5,183 nucleotides of DNA from Candidatus Nesterenkonia stercoripullorum. GTDB lineage: Bacteria; Actinomycetota; Actinomycetes; Actinomycetales; Micrococcaceae. The position numbers were made by a program, and so were the translations under genes. The stretch is taken from positions 1-5,183 of the forward strand of contig DXGD01000192.1 in the NCBI GenBank assembly GCA_019114115.1, read 5' to 3'. A model generated the notes under the pieces. It did no database searches, was not told the DNA's origin, and saw only the letters and a list, made by a program, of their open reading frames with translations. Below, piece after piece: positions 1 through 4,221 of the stretch (its first letter is position 1; every line of letters starts with the position of its first letter).

Positions 1-996
1 CGGCCGCGGCTCAGCACGGAGGCGGGTCAGGCTGAGTCGAGGCTGTCGGTGACATCGCTGCTGCTGGCTGTGCCGGCGTTCGGCGGGGTCGTCTACGGCA
101 TCAGCCAGATCGGTGGCGGCCACGGCACGGGGGATGTGTCAGCCGAGACGCCCTCGGGGCCGGATCCGATAGCGCTCGGGGCCTTGGGGCTTGGTGCCCT
201 GTGCCTCGTGGCCTTCGCCCTGCTCCAGGTCAGGCTGCAGAAGTCGGGTTCGGCGCTGCTGAACCTGCAGCCCTTCCGCTTCCCCATGTACACCCGGGCG
301 CTGGCGATGATGCTGCTGATGATGGTTGCGCTGTTCGGCGCCCTCATCATGCTGCCGCTGTTCCTGCAGACTGTGCGCGGCTTCGATACGCTGCAGACCG
401 GCCTGCTCATGCTTCCCGGAGGCATCCTCATGGCCCTGCTGGCGCCCTACGTCGGGCGACTCTACGATCGGGTCGGACCCAAGCCGCTGGTGGTCCCCGG
501 CGCCAGTGTGCTGGTGCTCTCGCTGTTCCTGATGAGCCTGCTGGGTGCTCATACTCCTGCGGTGACGGTATTGGGCCTGCACCTGCTGCTCTCGGGCGGG
601 CTGGCGTTCCTCTTCACCCCGGCCTTCACCACGGCGATGAATCCGCTGCCGAAGCCGCTGTATTCGCACGGCTCGGCTCTGCTGAACACGCTTCAGCAGC
701 TTGCTGCGGCGATCGGTACGGCCGCGCTGGTCGCCGTCGTCGGCATCGCCTCGGCTGCGGCGCTCAGCTCTGGGGTGAGTCCTGATGAGGCTGCGCTTGA
801 GGGCTTCCGGATGGCGTTCCGCACAGCGGCCGTGCTCAGCATCGGCACGTTGGTCCTGGCGGCAACGCTGCGCAATGTGTCAGCTGACGAATCGGACGAA
901 GAAGCAGGCGGCCAACCGGCCGAAGAGGAAGCGGGAGACACTGCGGGTTCCGCAGATGAGCGGGGTGTGCGGACCAGCACGTCACACGAGTCATGA
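1..996 (+). CDS. MFS transporter, DHA2 (14-TM drug:H+ antiporter) family, C-terminal half, 5' partial
   Basis: The reading frame is already open at base 1, so the true start lies to the left; the in-frame GTG at 49 is an internal valine. The visible 331 residues carry about eight hydrophobic spans, near residues 17-38, 56-77, 98-124, 133-152, 162-183, 187-210, 229-254 and 274-290. This fits helices 7-14 of a 14-helix inner-membrane exporter. Family-like landmarks are GGVVYG (28-33), LPLFLQTVRGF (118-128), GLLMLPGG (134-141) and GRLYDRVGPKP (152-162), the cytoplasmic loop motif repeated in MFS second halves. The last ~40 residues form a hydrophilic, acidic tail (DESDEEAGG, AEEEAGD). Such proteins export drugs or other amphipathic compounds using the proton gradient; the substrate cannot be read from this half. 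A strong hairpin follows about 60 bases after the stop, so it ends its own transcription unit. Confidence is high for the family and low for the substrate. Confidence 0.93.
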   Translation, partial: RPRLSTEAGQAESRLSVTSLLLAVPAFGGVVYGISQIGGGHGTGDVSAETPSGPDPIALGALGLGALCLVAFALLQVRLQKSGSALLNLQPFRFPMYTRALAMMLLMMVALFGALIMLPLFLQTVRGFDTLQTGLLMLPGGILMALLAPYVGRLYDRVGPKPLVVPGASVLVLSLFLMSLLGAHTPAVTVLGLHLLLSGGLAFLFTPAFTTAMNPLPKPLYSHGSALLNTLQQLAAAIGTAALVAVVGIASAAALSSGVSPDEAALEGFRMAFRTAAVLSIGTLVLAATLRNVSADESDEEAGGQPAEEEAGDTAGSADERGVRTSTSHES

Positions 997-1055
997 GCCT
1001 GATCTCAAGCCTGTCGCGCCCCAGCGGCGTGAGCAGCAGGCTGTAGGGGCACAGA

Positions 1056-1106
1056 CGAAGGGCCCGGTGGAGAGAAGCACTGATCTTCTCTCCACCGGGC
1101 CCTTCG
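1056..1106 (+). terminator. Perfect 22-bp hairpin, probable terminator of the MFS gene
   Basis: Bases 1056-1077 are the exact reverse complement of 1085-1106, with a 7-base loop (CACTGAT). The hairpin starts 59 bases after the MFS stop codon. No T-tract follows (CTATCTGC), which is common in high-GC actinobacterial terminators. A perfect stem this long may stop polymerase from either direction. The assignment rests on structure and position only. Confidence 0.75.
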
Positions 1107-1266
1107 CTATCTGCTGCCCTTGGTCTGGCATCCATGAGGGGCTTTGCGCATCTGCTCTTTATCGGGCTGCGCCTGTGAGGCTGCAGCTCTCGGGGCTCGC
1201 ATCCACGGACATCTCGCGTCCACCAGCCGCCCACTGCGGCACCTGCCAGATCGGAGATATGGGAAG

Positions 1267-1295
1267 AGGGGCCCGCTCGCACCGAACGGGCCCCT
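1267..1295. terminator. 9-bp GC-rich hairpin, possible terminator in the intergenic region
   Basis: AGGGGCCCG (1267-1275) pairs perfectly with CGGGCCCCT (1287-1295) around an 11-base loop, within which CG/CG could add two pairs. The bases after it (GTCGCACCC) give no T-tract. It sits 160 bases after the MFS terminator with no gene between them. It may be a second stop for read-through, the 3' end of an unannotated transcript, or a terminator for the other strand. Confidence 0.4.
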
Positions 1296-1392
1296 GTCGC
1301 ACCCAAGTGAGTATTACCTTACGGCACGTCTTCCGAATAAGCAACACCAACTTTGCGAAATATGTCGGAGTGCCTCTGGGGAGCGGGGGGCA

Positions 1393-1421
1393 TAGTCCGC
1401 TGAGCGTGCCTGTGCTAGCCT
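1393..1421 (+). promoter_or_regulatory. Candidate promoter of the thiamine-salvage operon
   Basis: TAGCCT at 1416-1421, preceded by TGTGC, resembles an actinobacterial -10 box. Transcription would then start near the purines at 1427-1429, just before the first paired base of the aptamer (1431), which is where a riboswitch transcript is expected to begin. The -35 position (TAGTCC, 1393-1398) is a poor match to TTGACA, so the call rests mainly on the -10 box and its placement. Confidence 0.4.
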
Positions 1422-1430
1422 CGGGCAAGA

Positions 1431-1526
1431 CCGAGGGGTGCCCTGTCAAAGGGCTGAGACGCCGATGGCGCGATGCAGCGCGGTGACCCTTAGAACCTGA
1501 TCCGGATCATGCCGGCGAAGGGACGG
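1431..1526 (+). promoter_or_regulatory. TPP riboswitch (THI-box)
   Basis: The conserved thi elements are all present in order. P1 is CCG (1431-1433) with CGG (1524-1526). P2 is GGGT (1436-1439) with ACCC (1486-1489). P3 is GCCC (1440-1443) with GGGC (1451-1454), leading into the pyrimidine-sensing CTGAGA (1454-1459). A variable P3a hairpin lies at about 1460-1481. The thi box at 1494-1523 includes ACCTGATCCGGATCATG and GCGAAGGGA; its P5 is CCGG (1502-1505) with CCGG (1512-1515). It binds thiamine pyrophosphate and normally lowers expression of downstream thiamine genes when TPP is plentiful. It precedes two TenA-family genes, agreeing with that role. The match is close enough that I consider it secure. 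Confidence 0.97.
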
Positions 1527-1623
1527 CCCACAGCCGCGCACACCGCCTCCTGGCGGACGGCGCTCGTGACCTCCCCGCTGGTGGATCCGCCAGCTATCCG
1601 AGAAGGAGAGGCACGACGCCGCG
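1527..1623 (+). promoter_or_regulatory. Riboswitch expression platform and leader of the tenA operon
   Basis: These 97 bases link the aptamer to the first start codon. Two hairpins are visible: CCGCC (1543-1547) with GGCGG (1552-1556) around TCCT, and a 7-bp stem 1577-1583 with 1588-1594 around GATC, including one G-U pair. Neither is followed by a T-tract, so a classical intrinsic terminator is not evident. CCTCC (1546-1550) and CTCC (1571-1574) are both complementary to GGAG (1605-1608) in the ribosome binding site, so control of translation initiation by sequestration is the likelier mode. This is inferred from complementarity only; Rho-dependent control is an alternative. Confidence 0.55.
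1603..1608 (+). promoter_or_regulatory. Ribosome binding site of the first TenA-family gene, with long spacing
   Basis: AAGGAG is a strong Shine-Dalgarno core but lies 15 bases before the ATG at 1624, longer than the usual 5-9. The purine-rich stretch continues to 1611 (GAGG), which reduces the gap to about 12. No other in-frame start lies between it and 1624. The next in-frame candidate, GTG at 1717, has no upstream purine run, so ATG 1624 is preferred. Confidence 0.6.
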
Positions 1624-2349
1624 ATGACTCAGCACTCCACCGAAACTCAGCACTCCACCGAGACCCAGCGCGCCGATGACGCCCAGCGCACCACCGGACA
1701 TCGCCGATATACCGACGTGCTGCGTGAGCAGAACCGATCCGACTGGGACCGCGCAGTCCAGCACCGCTTCGTCGATGAGCTACTCGAGGGCTCCCTGCCG
1801 GACGAGACGATGGCGGAGTACCTCATCCAGGACCACCGGTTCCTCGATGCCTTCGTCACGCTGATCGGCGCTGCGATGGCGACATCCGACAAGGCGCAGG
1901 CACGTCTGCGCTTCGGCCGTTTCGCGGGAATGGTGTGCGGGGAGGAGGACACGTACTTCCTGCGCGCATTCGACGCTCTCGGAGTGGACGAGGACGCTCG
2001 GCTGCATCGTCCTGACACTGCTGCCACCGCCGGGCTGACCTCTCTCATGCGCAAAGCGGCTGCCTCTGGGTCCTACCCGGCGGTGCTGGCCGTGCTCAAC
2101 GTCGCCGAGTGGCTGTACCAGGACTGGGCTCACCGCAGTGCTGTGAGCCTGCCTGAGAACTTCGTGCACCGGGAATGGATCACGCTGCACAACAACGAGG
2201 ACTTCGACCAGTTCGTCGCCTTCCTGCGGGAGGAGCTGGACCGCGTCGGCCCCGGCGCCAGTGGCGAGGTCGAGATGTACTTCTCCCAGGCGGTGGGCCT
2301 GGAGCTGGAATTCTTCGATGGAATCTACCCGGAAAGGGATATCGCATGA
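1624..2349 (+). CDS. TenA-family protein lacking the catalytic cysteine (TenA_E-like), probable thiamine-pyrimidine salvage hydrolase
   Basis: This 241-residue protein has the all-helical TenA/THI-4/PqqC fold. A ~28-residue hydrophilic tail starting with a duplicated TQHSTE precedes the core (VLREQNRSDWDRAV..., from ~32). Asp70 in YLIQDHRFL matches the substrate-binding Asp44 of Bacillus subtilis TenA, and Glu227 in LELEFF matches its Glu205. The catalytic region, LPCYWLY in B. subtilis, is here VLNVAEWLYQDW (157-168), with Ala161-Glu162 around the cysteine position, and two active-site tyrosines are also replaced. This is the pattern of the cysteine-less TenA_E subfamily, whose plant members hydrolyse N-formyl-amino-HMP and, less well, amino-HMP. 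It is first in the TPP-riboswitch operon and overlaps the next gene by 4 bases, suggesting translational coupling. Some relatives of this fold are metal oxidases, so the exact reaction is inferred. Confidence 0.9.
   Translation: MTQHSTETQHSTETQRADDAQRTTGHRRYTDVLREQNRSDWDRAVQHRFVDELLEGSLPDETMAEYLIQDHRFLDAFVTLIGAAMATSDKAQARLRFGRFAGMVCGEEDTYFLRAFDALGVDEDARLHRPDTAATAGLTSLMRKAAASGSYPAVLAVLNVAEWLYQDWAHRSAVSLPENFVHREWITLHNNEDFDQFVAFLREELDRVGPGASGEVEMYFSQAVGLELEFFDGIYPERDIA
1627..1662 (+). repeat. Tandem 18-base direct repeat at the 5' end of the first TenA-family gene
   Basis: Two adjacent 18-base copies (1627-1644 and 1645-1662) are identical in their first 17 bases (ACTCAGCACTCCACCGA) and differ only in the last, which is synonymous (GAA/GAG). 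They encode TQHSTE twice; a decayed third copy (ACCCAGCGC, reading TQR) follows at 1663. The repeat starts right after the ATG, in a hydrophilic tail ahead of the folded domain. Confidence 0.9.
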
Positions 2350-3026
2350 CCGTCTACGAGCAGCTGAAGGCCGCGGCCCCAGAGGCGTGGGCCGCCTACA
2401 CGGACCATGAGTTCATCCGTCAGATGGAAGCTGGCGACTTGCCTGCGGAGGCGTTCCGGGCGTATCTGGTGCAGGACTATCTCTTCCTCGTCCAGTTCGC
2501 CCGGGCTTACGCGCTGGCCGTGTACAAGAGCCGCAGCCTGCCGCAGATCGAGGCGGCACAGGCGGGTCTGGCGGGTATCGTCCAGGAGACGGAGCTGCAC
2601 GTCCGGCTCTGTGCGCGCTTCGGGCTGGAGCGCGAAGACCTCGACCGAGCCGCTGAGCATCCGGCGACAGTGGCCTATACGCGCTACGTCCTGGACTGCG
2701 GCAGCTCTGGTGACCTGCTCGACCTGCATGTCGCGCTGCTGCCGTGCGTGGCCGGCTATGCCGAGATCGGCCGCCGGCTGGCCCCGGCGATCGAGGACGA
2801 CGTCGAGCACCCGTACCGCGAATGGATCGCCGAATACAACGGCCCTGAGTACCAGCAGCTGGCTCGGGATGCCGTGGCGACGATCGAGGAGCTCGCCCAG
2901 CGCAGCCTCACCGAAGCGCGGTTCCCCGAGCTGGCGTCCATCTTCGCCACCGCGACGAGCCTGGAGGCCGATTTCTGGCAGATGGGCCTGGATCTGGGTG
3001 CCGCAGGCTCGGCCACCGGCAGGTGA
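2346..3026 (+). CDS. tenA: Thiaminase II / aminopyrimidine aminohydrolase TenA (TenA_C, catalytic cysteine present)
   Basis: This 226-residue protein matches the usual TenA length. It hydrolyses 4-amino-5-aminomethyl-2-methylpyrimidine (amino-HMP) from degraded thiamine to HMP, which re-enters thiamine synthesis in the cytoplasm; the family also cleaves thiamine slowly. All key residues of Bacillus subtilis TenA have counterparts: Asp44 in LVQDYLFL, Tyr111 in VAYTRY, Cys134 and Tyr138 in LLPCVAGYAEIG, Tyr164 in IAEYNG, and Glu207 in SLEADFW. The ATG at 2346 shares ATGA with the stop of the preceding gene and has a GAAAGGGA purine run (2332-2339) at suitable distance. The frame stays open further upstream, but that part lies inside the previous gene, so the overlap start is chosen. 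It should be co-transcribed with and coupled to the upstream cysteine-less TenA, both under the TPP riboswitch. Confidence 0.95.
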   Translation: MTVYEQLKAAAPEAWAAYTDHEFIRQMEAGDLPAEAFRAYLVQDYLFLVQFARAYALAVYKSRSLPQIEAAQAGLAGIVQETELHVRLCARFGLEREDLDRAAEHPATVAYTRYVLDCGSSGDLLDLHVALLPCVAGYAEIGRRLAPAIEDDVEHPYREWIAEYNGPEYQQLARDAVATIEELAQRSLTEARFPELASIFATATSLEADFWQMGLDLGAAGSATGR

Positions 3027-3027
3027 G

Positions 3028-3060
3028 CCTGCGCCCGCATGGAATTTCTGTGGGCACAGG
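3028..3060 (+). terminator. Hairpin just after tenA, possible operon terminator
   Basis: CCTG (3028-3031) pairs with CAGG (3057-3060). After one C/A mismatch, GCCCGC (3033-3038) pairs with GTGGGC (3050-3055) including one G-T pair, around an 11-base loop. It begins one base after the tenA stop codon. No T-tract follows. Its position favours a terminator separating the thiamine operon from the next gene, though read-through cannot be excluded. Confidence 0.5.
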
Positions 3061-3141
3061 ACGTTGTCCCCAGTGAGAGGTGAAGCCTCGTGGTCAGTGC
3101 TGAGCAGGGCCATCCGCGAGGACTTCGCCGCAGCGTCGGGC

Positions 3142-3170
3142 TTGTCCTCGGACATCTCGTCGCACACACT
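3142..3170 (+). promoter_or_regulatory. Weak candidate promoter for the SDR gene
   Basis: TTGTCC (3142-3147) and CACACT (3165-3170) are separated by 17 bases and would start transcription around 3177, just before the ribosome binding site. A 7-bp inverted repeat, CGAGGAC (3117-3123) and GTCCTCG (3144-3150), overlaps the putative -35 box and could be an operator. Both are low-information matches. Confidence 0.25.
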
Positions 3171-3183
3171 GTTCGTCAGCGCT

Positions 3184-3190
3184 AAGGAGG
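3184..3190 (+). promoter_or_regulatory. Strong ribosome binding site fixing the SDR gene start
   Basis: AAGGAGG lies 5 bases before ATG 3196. The same frame is open far upstream, back through tenA on a different frame. This motif and the onset of the Rossmann motif right after the ATG decide the start. Confidence 0.85.
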
Positions 3191-3195
3191 ACATC

Positions 3196-3882
3196 ATGGC
3201 CGAGAAGCGTGTGGTCATCATCGGAGGACACGGCAAGATCGCCCTGCTGGCGGCGCCCCAGCTGGCGGCGTCGGGCTTCGACGTCGACGCGGTCATCCGG
3301 AACCCGGATCAGGCCGCAGAGGTCGAGGCAGCCGGTGCCAGCGCCATCGTGCTGGATGTGGAGAACGCCACGAAGACCGAGCTGGCCAAGACGTTCGACG
3401 GCGCCGACGCCGTCCTGTTCTCTGCCGGGGCCGGAGGCGGCAACCCGCAGCGGACCCAGGCAGTCGATCGTGACGCGGCCATCCTGACCATGGACACCGC
3501 TACCGAGGCCGGTGTGCAGCGCTACATCATGGTCTCCTACTCCCGGGCGGACCAGGACGTTCATGAGCTTGATCCGGAGAACTCGTTCTACCCCTACGCC
3601 AAAGCGAAGTTCGAGGCGGATGAGCATCTGCGCGGCACAGGCCTGCAGTACACGATCCTGGGGCCGGGCATGCTCACGGCAGAGCCCGAGACGGGTCTGA
3701 TCGACGTCGTCGATGCCGACGAAGCGGCACGACGCCGTTCCGGGGATTCCGACGGGGCCGAGACGACGTCCCGCAGCAACGTCGCCGCAGTGATCGCCCA
3801 CTGCCTGCGTGAGGAGGCGGGCGTCCGCCAGACGGTTCGCTTCTTCGACGGAAGCACTCCGATCGCCGAAGCGCTGAGCTGA
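3196..3882 (+). CDS. NAD(P)-binding Rossmann-fold (atypical SDR / NmrA-like) oxidoreductase
   Basis: The 228-residue protein opens with a beta strand and glycine-rich nucleotide-binding loop, RVVIIGGHGKIA (5-16), the GGxGxxA variant common in atypical SDRs. Further landmarks are AVIRN (32-36) after the second strand, where cofactor choice is made, LDV at 53-55, a DAVLFSAGAGGG turn (71-82), YIMVSYS (110-116), and YPYAK (132-136), which fits the YxxxK catalytic pattern, followed by EADEHL and TILGPGMLT (153-161). The arrangement resembles the YwnB/NmrA-like group of small NAD(P)-dependent reductases or redox sensors, whose substrates are mostly unknown. It lies 169 bases after tenA, with a hairpin between, its own strong ribosome binding site and its own terminator. 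It is probably an independent cytoplasmic gene unrelated to thiamine. Confidence is high for the fold and low for the reaction. Confidence 0.93.
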   Translation: MAEKRVVIIGGHGKIALLAAPQLAASGFDVDAVIRNPDQAAEVEAAGASAIVLDVENATKTELAKTFDGADAVLFSAGAGGGNPQRTQAVDRDAAILTMDTATEAGVQRYIMVSYSRADQDVHELDPENSFYPYAKAKFEADEHLRGTGLQYTILGPGMLTAEPETGLIDVVDADEAARRRSGDSDGAETTSRSNVAAVIAHCLREEAGVRQTVRFFDGSTPIAEALS

Positions 3883-3894
3883 GGGTTGCCGACG

Positions 3895-3936
3895 ACGCGC
3901 ACCGCGCTGGGTTCCTGCTCAGGTCCTGGTGCGCGT
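3895..3936. terminator. 9-bp GC-rich hairpin after the SDR gene
   Basis: ACGCGCACC (3895-3903) pairs perfectly with GGTGCGCGT (3928-3936) around a 24-base loop. It starts 12 bases after the stop codon and lacks a T-tract (AAGGGG follows). It may add to the stronger terminator directly downstream or stabilise the mRNA 3' end. Confidence 0.5.
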
Positions 3937-3942
3937 AAGGGG

Positions 3943-3993
3943 TAGCGCTGAGTCCCAGTTTCGTGGATGAGGGGACTCAGTGCTACTCTTTTC
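3943..3993 (+). terminator. Strong intrinsic terminator of the SDR gene
   Basis: Bases 3943-3956 pair with 3972-3985 as a 14-bp stem with one G-T pair and a 15-base loop. CTCTTTTC (3986-3993) follows directly, giving the only T-rich tail among the hairpins in this window. It should isolate the SDR gene from the tRNA. Confidence 0.88.
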
Positions 3994-4000
3994 ATCGCGC

Positions 4001-4029
4001 TTGTACTGAGTTTGTCTCAGTCATAGCGC
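4001..4029 (+). promoter_or_regulatory. Weak candidate tRNA promoter with dyad in the spacer
   Basis: TTGTAC (4001-4006) and TAGCGC (4024-4029) are 17 bases apart and precede the tRNA at 4035. The -10 match is poor. A perfect 6-bp dyad ACTGAG/CTCAGT (4005-4010, 4016-4021) lies almost exactly in the spacer. A tRNA promoter is expected in the 41 bases after the terminator, so the position is reasonable, but the boxes are not convincing. Confidence 0.25.
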
Positions 4030-4034
4030 GTCCA

Positions 4035-4111
4035 GGATCCGTAGCTCAGTTGGTTAGAGCGTTCGCTTCACACGCGAGAGGTCGATGGTTCGAGTCCATT
4101 CGGATCCACCA
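4035..4111 (+). tRNA. tRNA-Val (anticodon CAC)
   Basis: This is a full 77-base cloverleaf. The acceptor stem GGATCCG (4035-4041) pairs with CGGATCC (4101-4107), followed by discriminator A (4108) and encoded CCA (4109-4111). The D arm contains GCTCAGTTGGTTAGAGC. The anticodon stem TTCGC/GCGAG encloses the loop TTCACAC with anticodon CAC at 4069-4071, reading GUG valine codons. The variable region is AGGTC, and the T arm is GATGG/CCATT with loop TTCGAGT. It is flanked by terminators and is likely a single-gene transcript. Confidence 0.98.
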
Positions 4112-4118
4112 CTTGTCC

Positions 4119-4136
4119 CGCCTGAACTCTCAGGTG
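4119..4136 (+). terminator. Short hairpin after the tRNA
   Basis: CGCCTGA (4119-4125) pairs with TCAGGTG (4130-4136), including one G-T pair, around a 4-base loop. It starts 8 bases after the tRNA, and CGTATTTC follows. It could be a modest terminator or help define the tRNA 3' trailer. Confidence 0.4.
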
Positions 4137-4167
4137 CGTATTTCATAGAACTCTGATCACCATCGCA

Positions 4168-4189
4168 GGGCCCGCTTCGCAGCGGGTCC
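4168..4189 (+). terminator. GC-rich hairpin with tetraloop, probable tRNA terminator
   Basis: GGGCCCGCT (4168-4176) pairs with AGCGGGTCC (4181-4189), nine pairs including one G-T, around TCGC. GTTCGTCG follows, a weak T-containing tail. This form is typical behind high-GC tRNA genes. It lies before the ribosome binding site of the next gene, so it could also sit in that gene's leader. Confidence 0.65.
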
Positions 4190-4210
4190 GTTCGTCGTGG
4201 AGCACATCGG

Positions 4211-4217
4211 AAGGAGG
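4211..4217 (+). promoter_or_regulatory. Ribosome binding site supporting a GTG start
   Basis: AAGGAGG lies 4 bases before GTG 4222. No ATG is available nearby in this frame, so the motif decides the GTG start of the exporter gene. Confidence 0.75.
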
Positions 4218-4221
4218 CTCT

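Larger units (their letters stand above)
1107..1430. other. Gene-free interval between the MFS terminator and the TPP riboswitch
   Basis: I find no credible gene on either strand. The open frames crossing this stretch lack ribosome binding sites, have composition typical of shadow translations, and several run through the hairpin at 1056-1106. It contains a GC-rich hairpin (1267-1295), an unusually A/T-rich patch around 1310-1370 (for example AGTATTACCTTACGG and GCGAAATATG) suggestive of a regulatory region, and a possible promoter just before the riboswitch. A small RNA between 1107 and 1295 is possible but unsupported beyond the hairpin. Confidence 0.6.

Noticed and set aside
49..51. GTG as the start of the MFS gene
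   Set aside because: The frame is open to base 1, and the sequence just upstream and downstream fits the start of a middle helix of a 14-helix transporter; a protein starting here would lack the first half.
836..1306. 156-residue open frame on the - strand, and other long - strand frames over the genes
   Set aside because: No ribosome binding site, it runs through the perfect hairpin at 1056-1106, and the protein looks like a shadow of high-GC coding sequence (Arg/Pro/Ala-rich). The other - strand frames mirror confirmed + strand genes.
1144..1395. 83-residue + strand open frame in the intergenic region
   Set aside because: It has no Shine-Dalgarno motif, shows no recognisable domain, spans the 1267-1295 hairpin and runs into the region expected to hold the operon promoter.
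1438..1526. Tandem riboswitch or second aptamer
   Set aside because: Only one copy of each conserved thi element is present.
2175..2345. Possible N-terminal extension of tenA upstream of ATG 2346
   Set aside because: The translated extension is an out-of-frame reading of the preceding gene, and the TenA domain starts normally after ATG 2346 at the ATGA overlap.
2407..3195. Possible long N-terminal extension of the SDR protein
   Set aside because: The upstream part is an Arg/Ser-rich alternate-frame reading of tenA; AAGGAGG and the Rossmann motif fix the start at 3196.
3960..3989. TTCGTG / TACTCT as a tRNA promoter
   Set aside because: It lies inside the loop and tail of the strong terminator and the spacing is 18; the T-rich tail explains the -10 resemblance.
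4089..4111. tRNA 3' end as an integration (attachment) site
   Set aside because: No second copy of the tRNA 3' segment, no integrase and no composition break are visible in the window.
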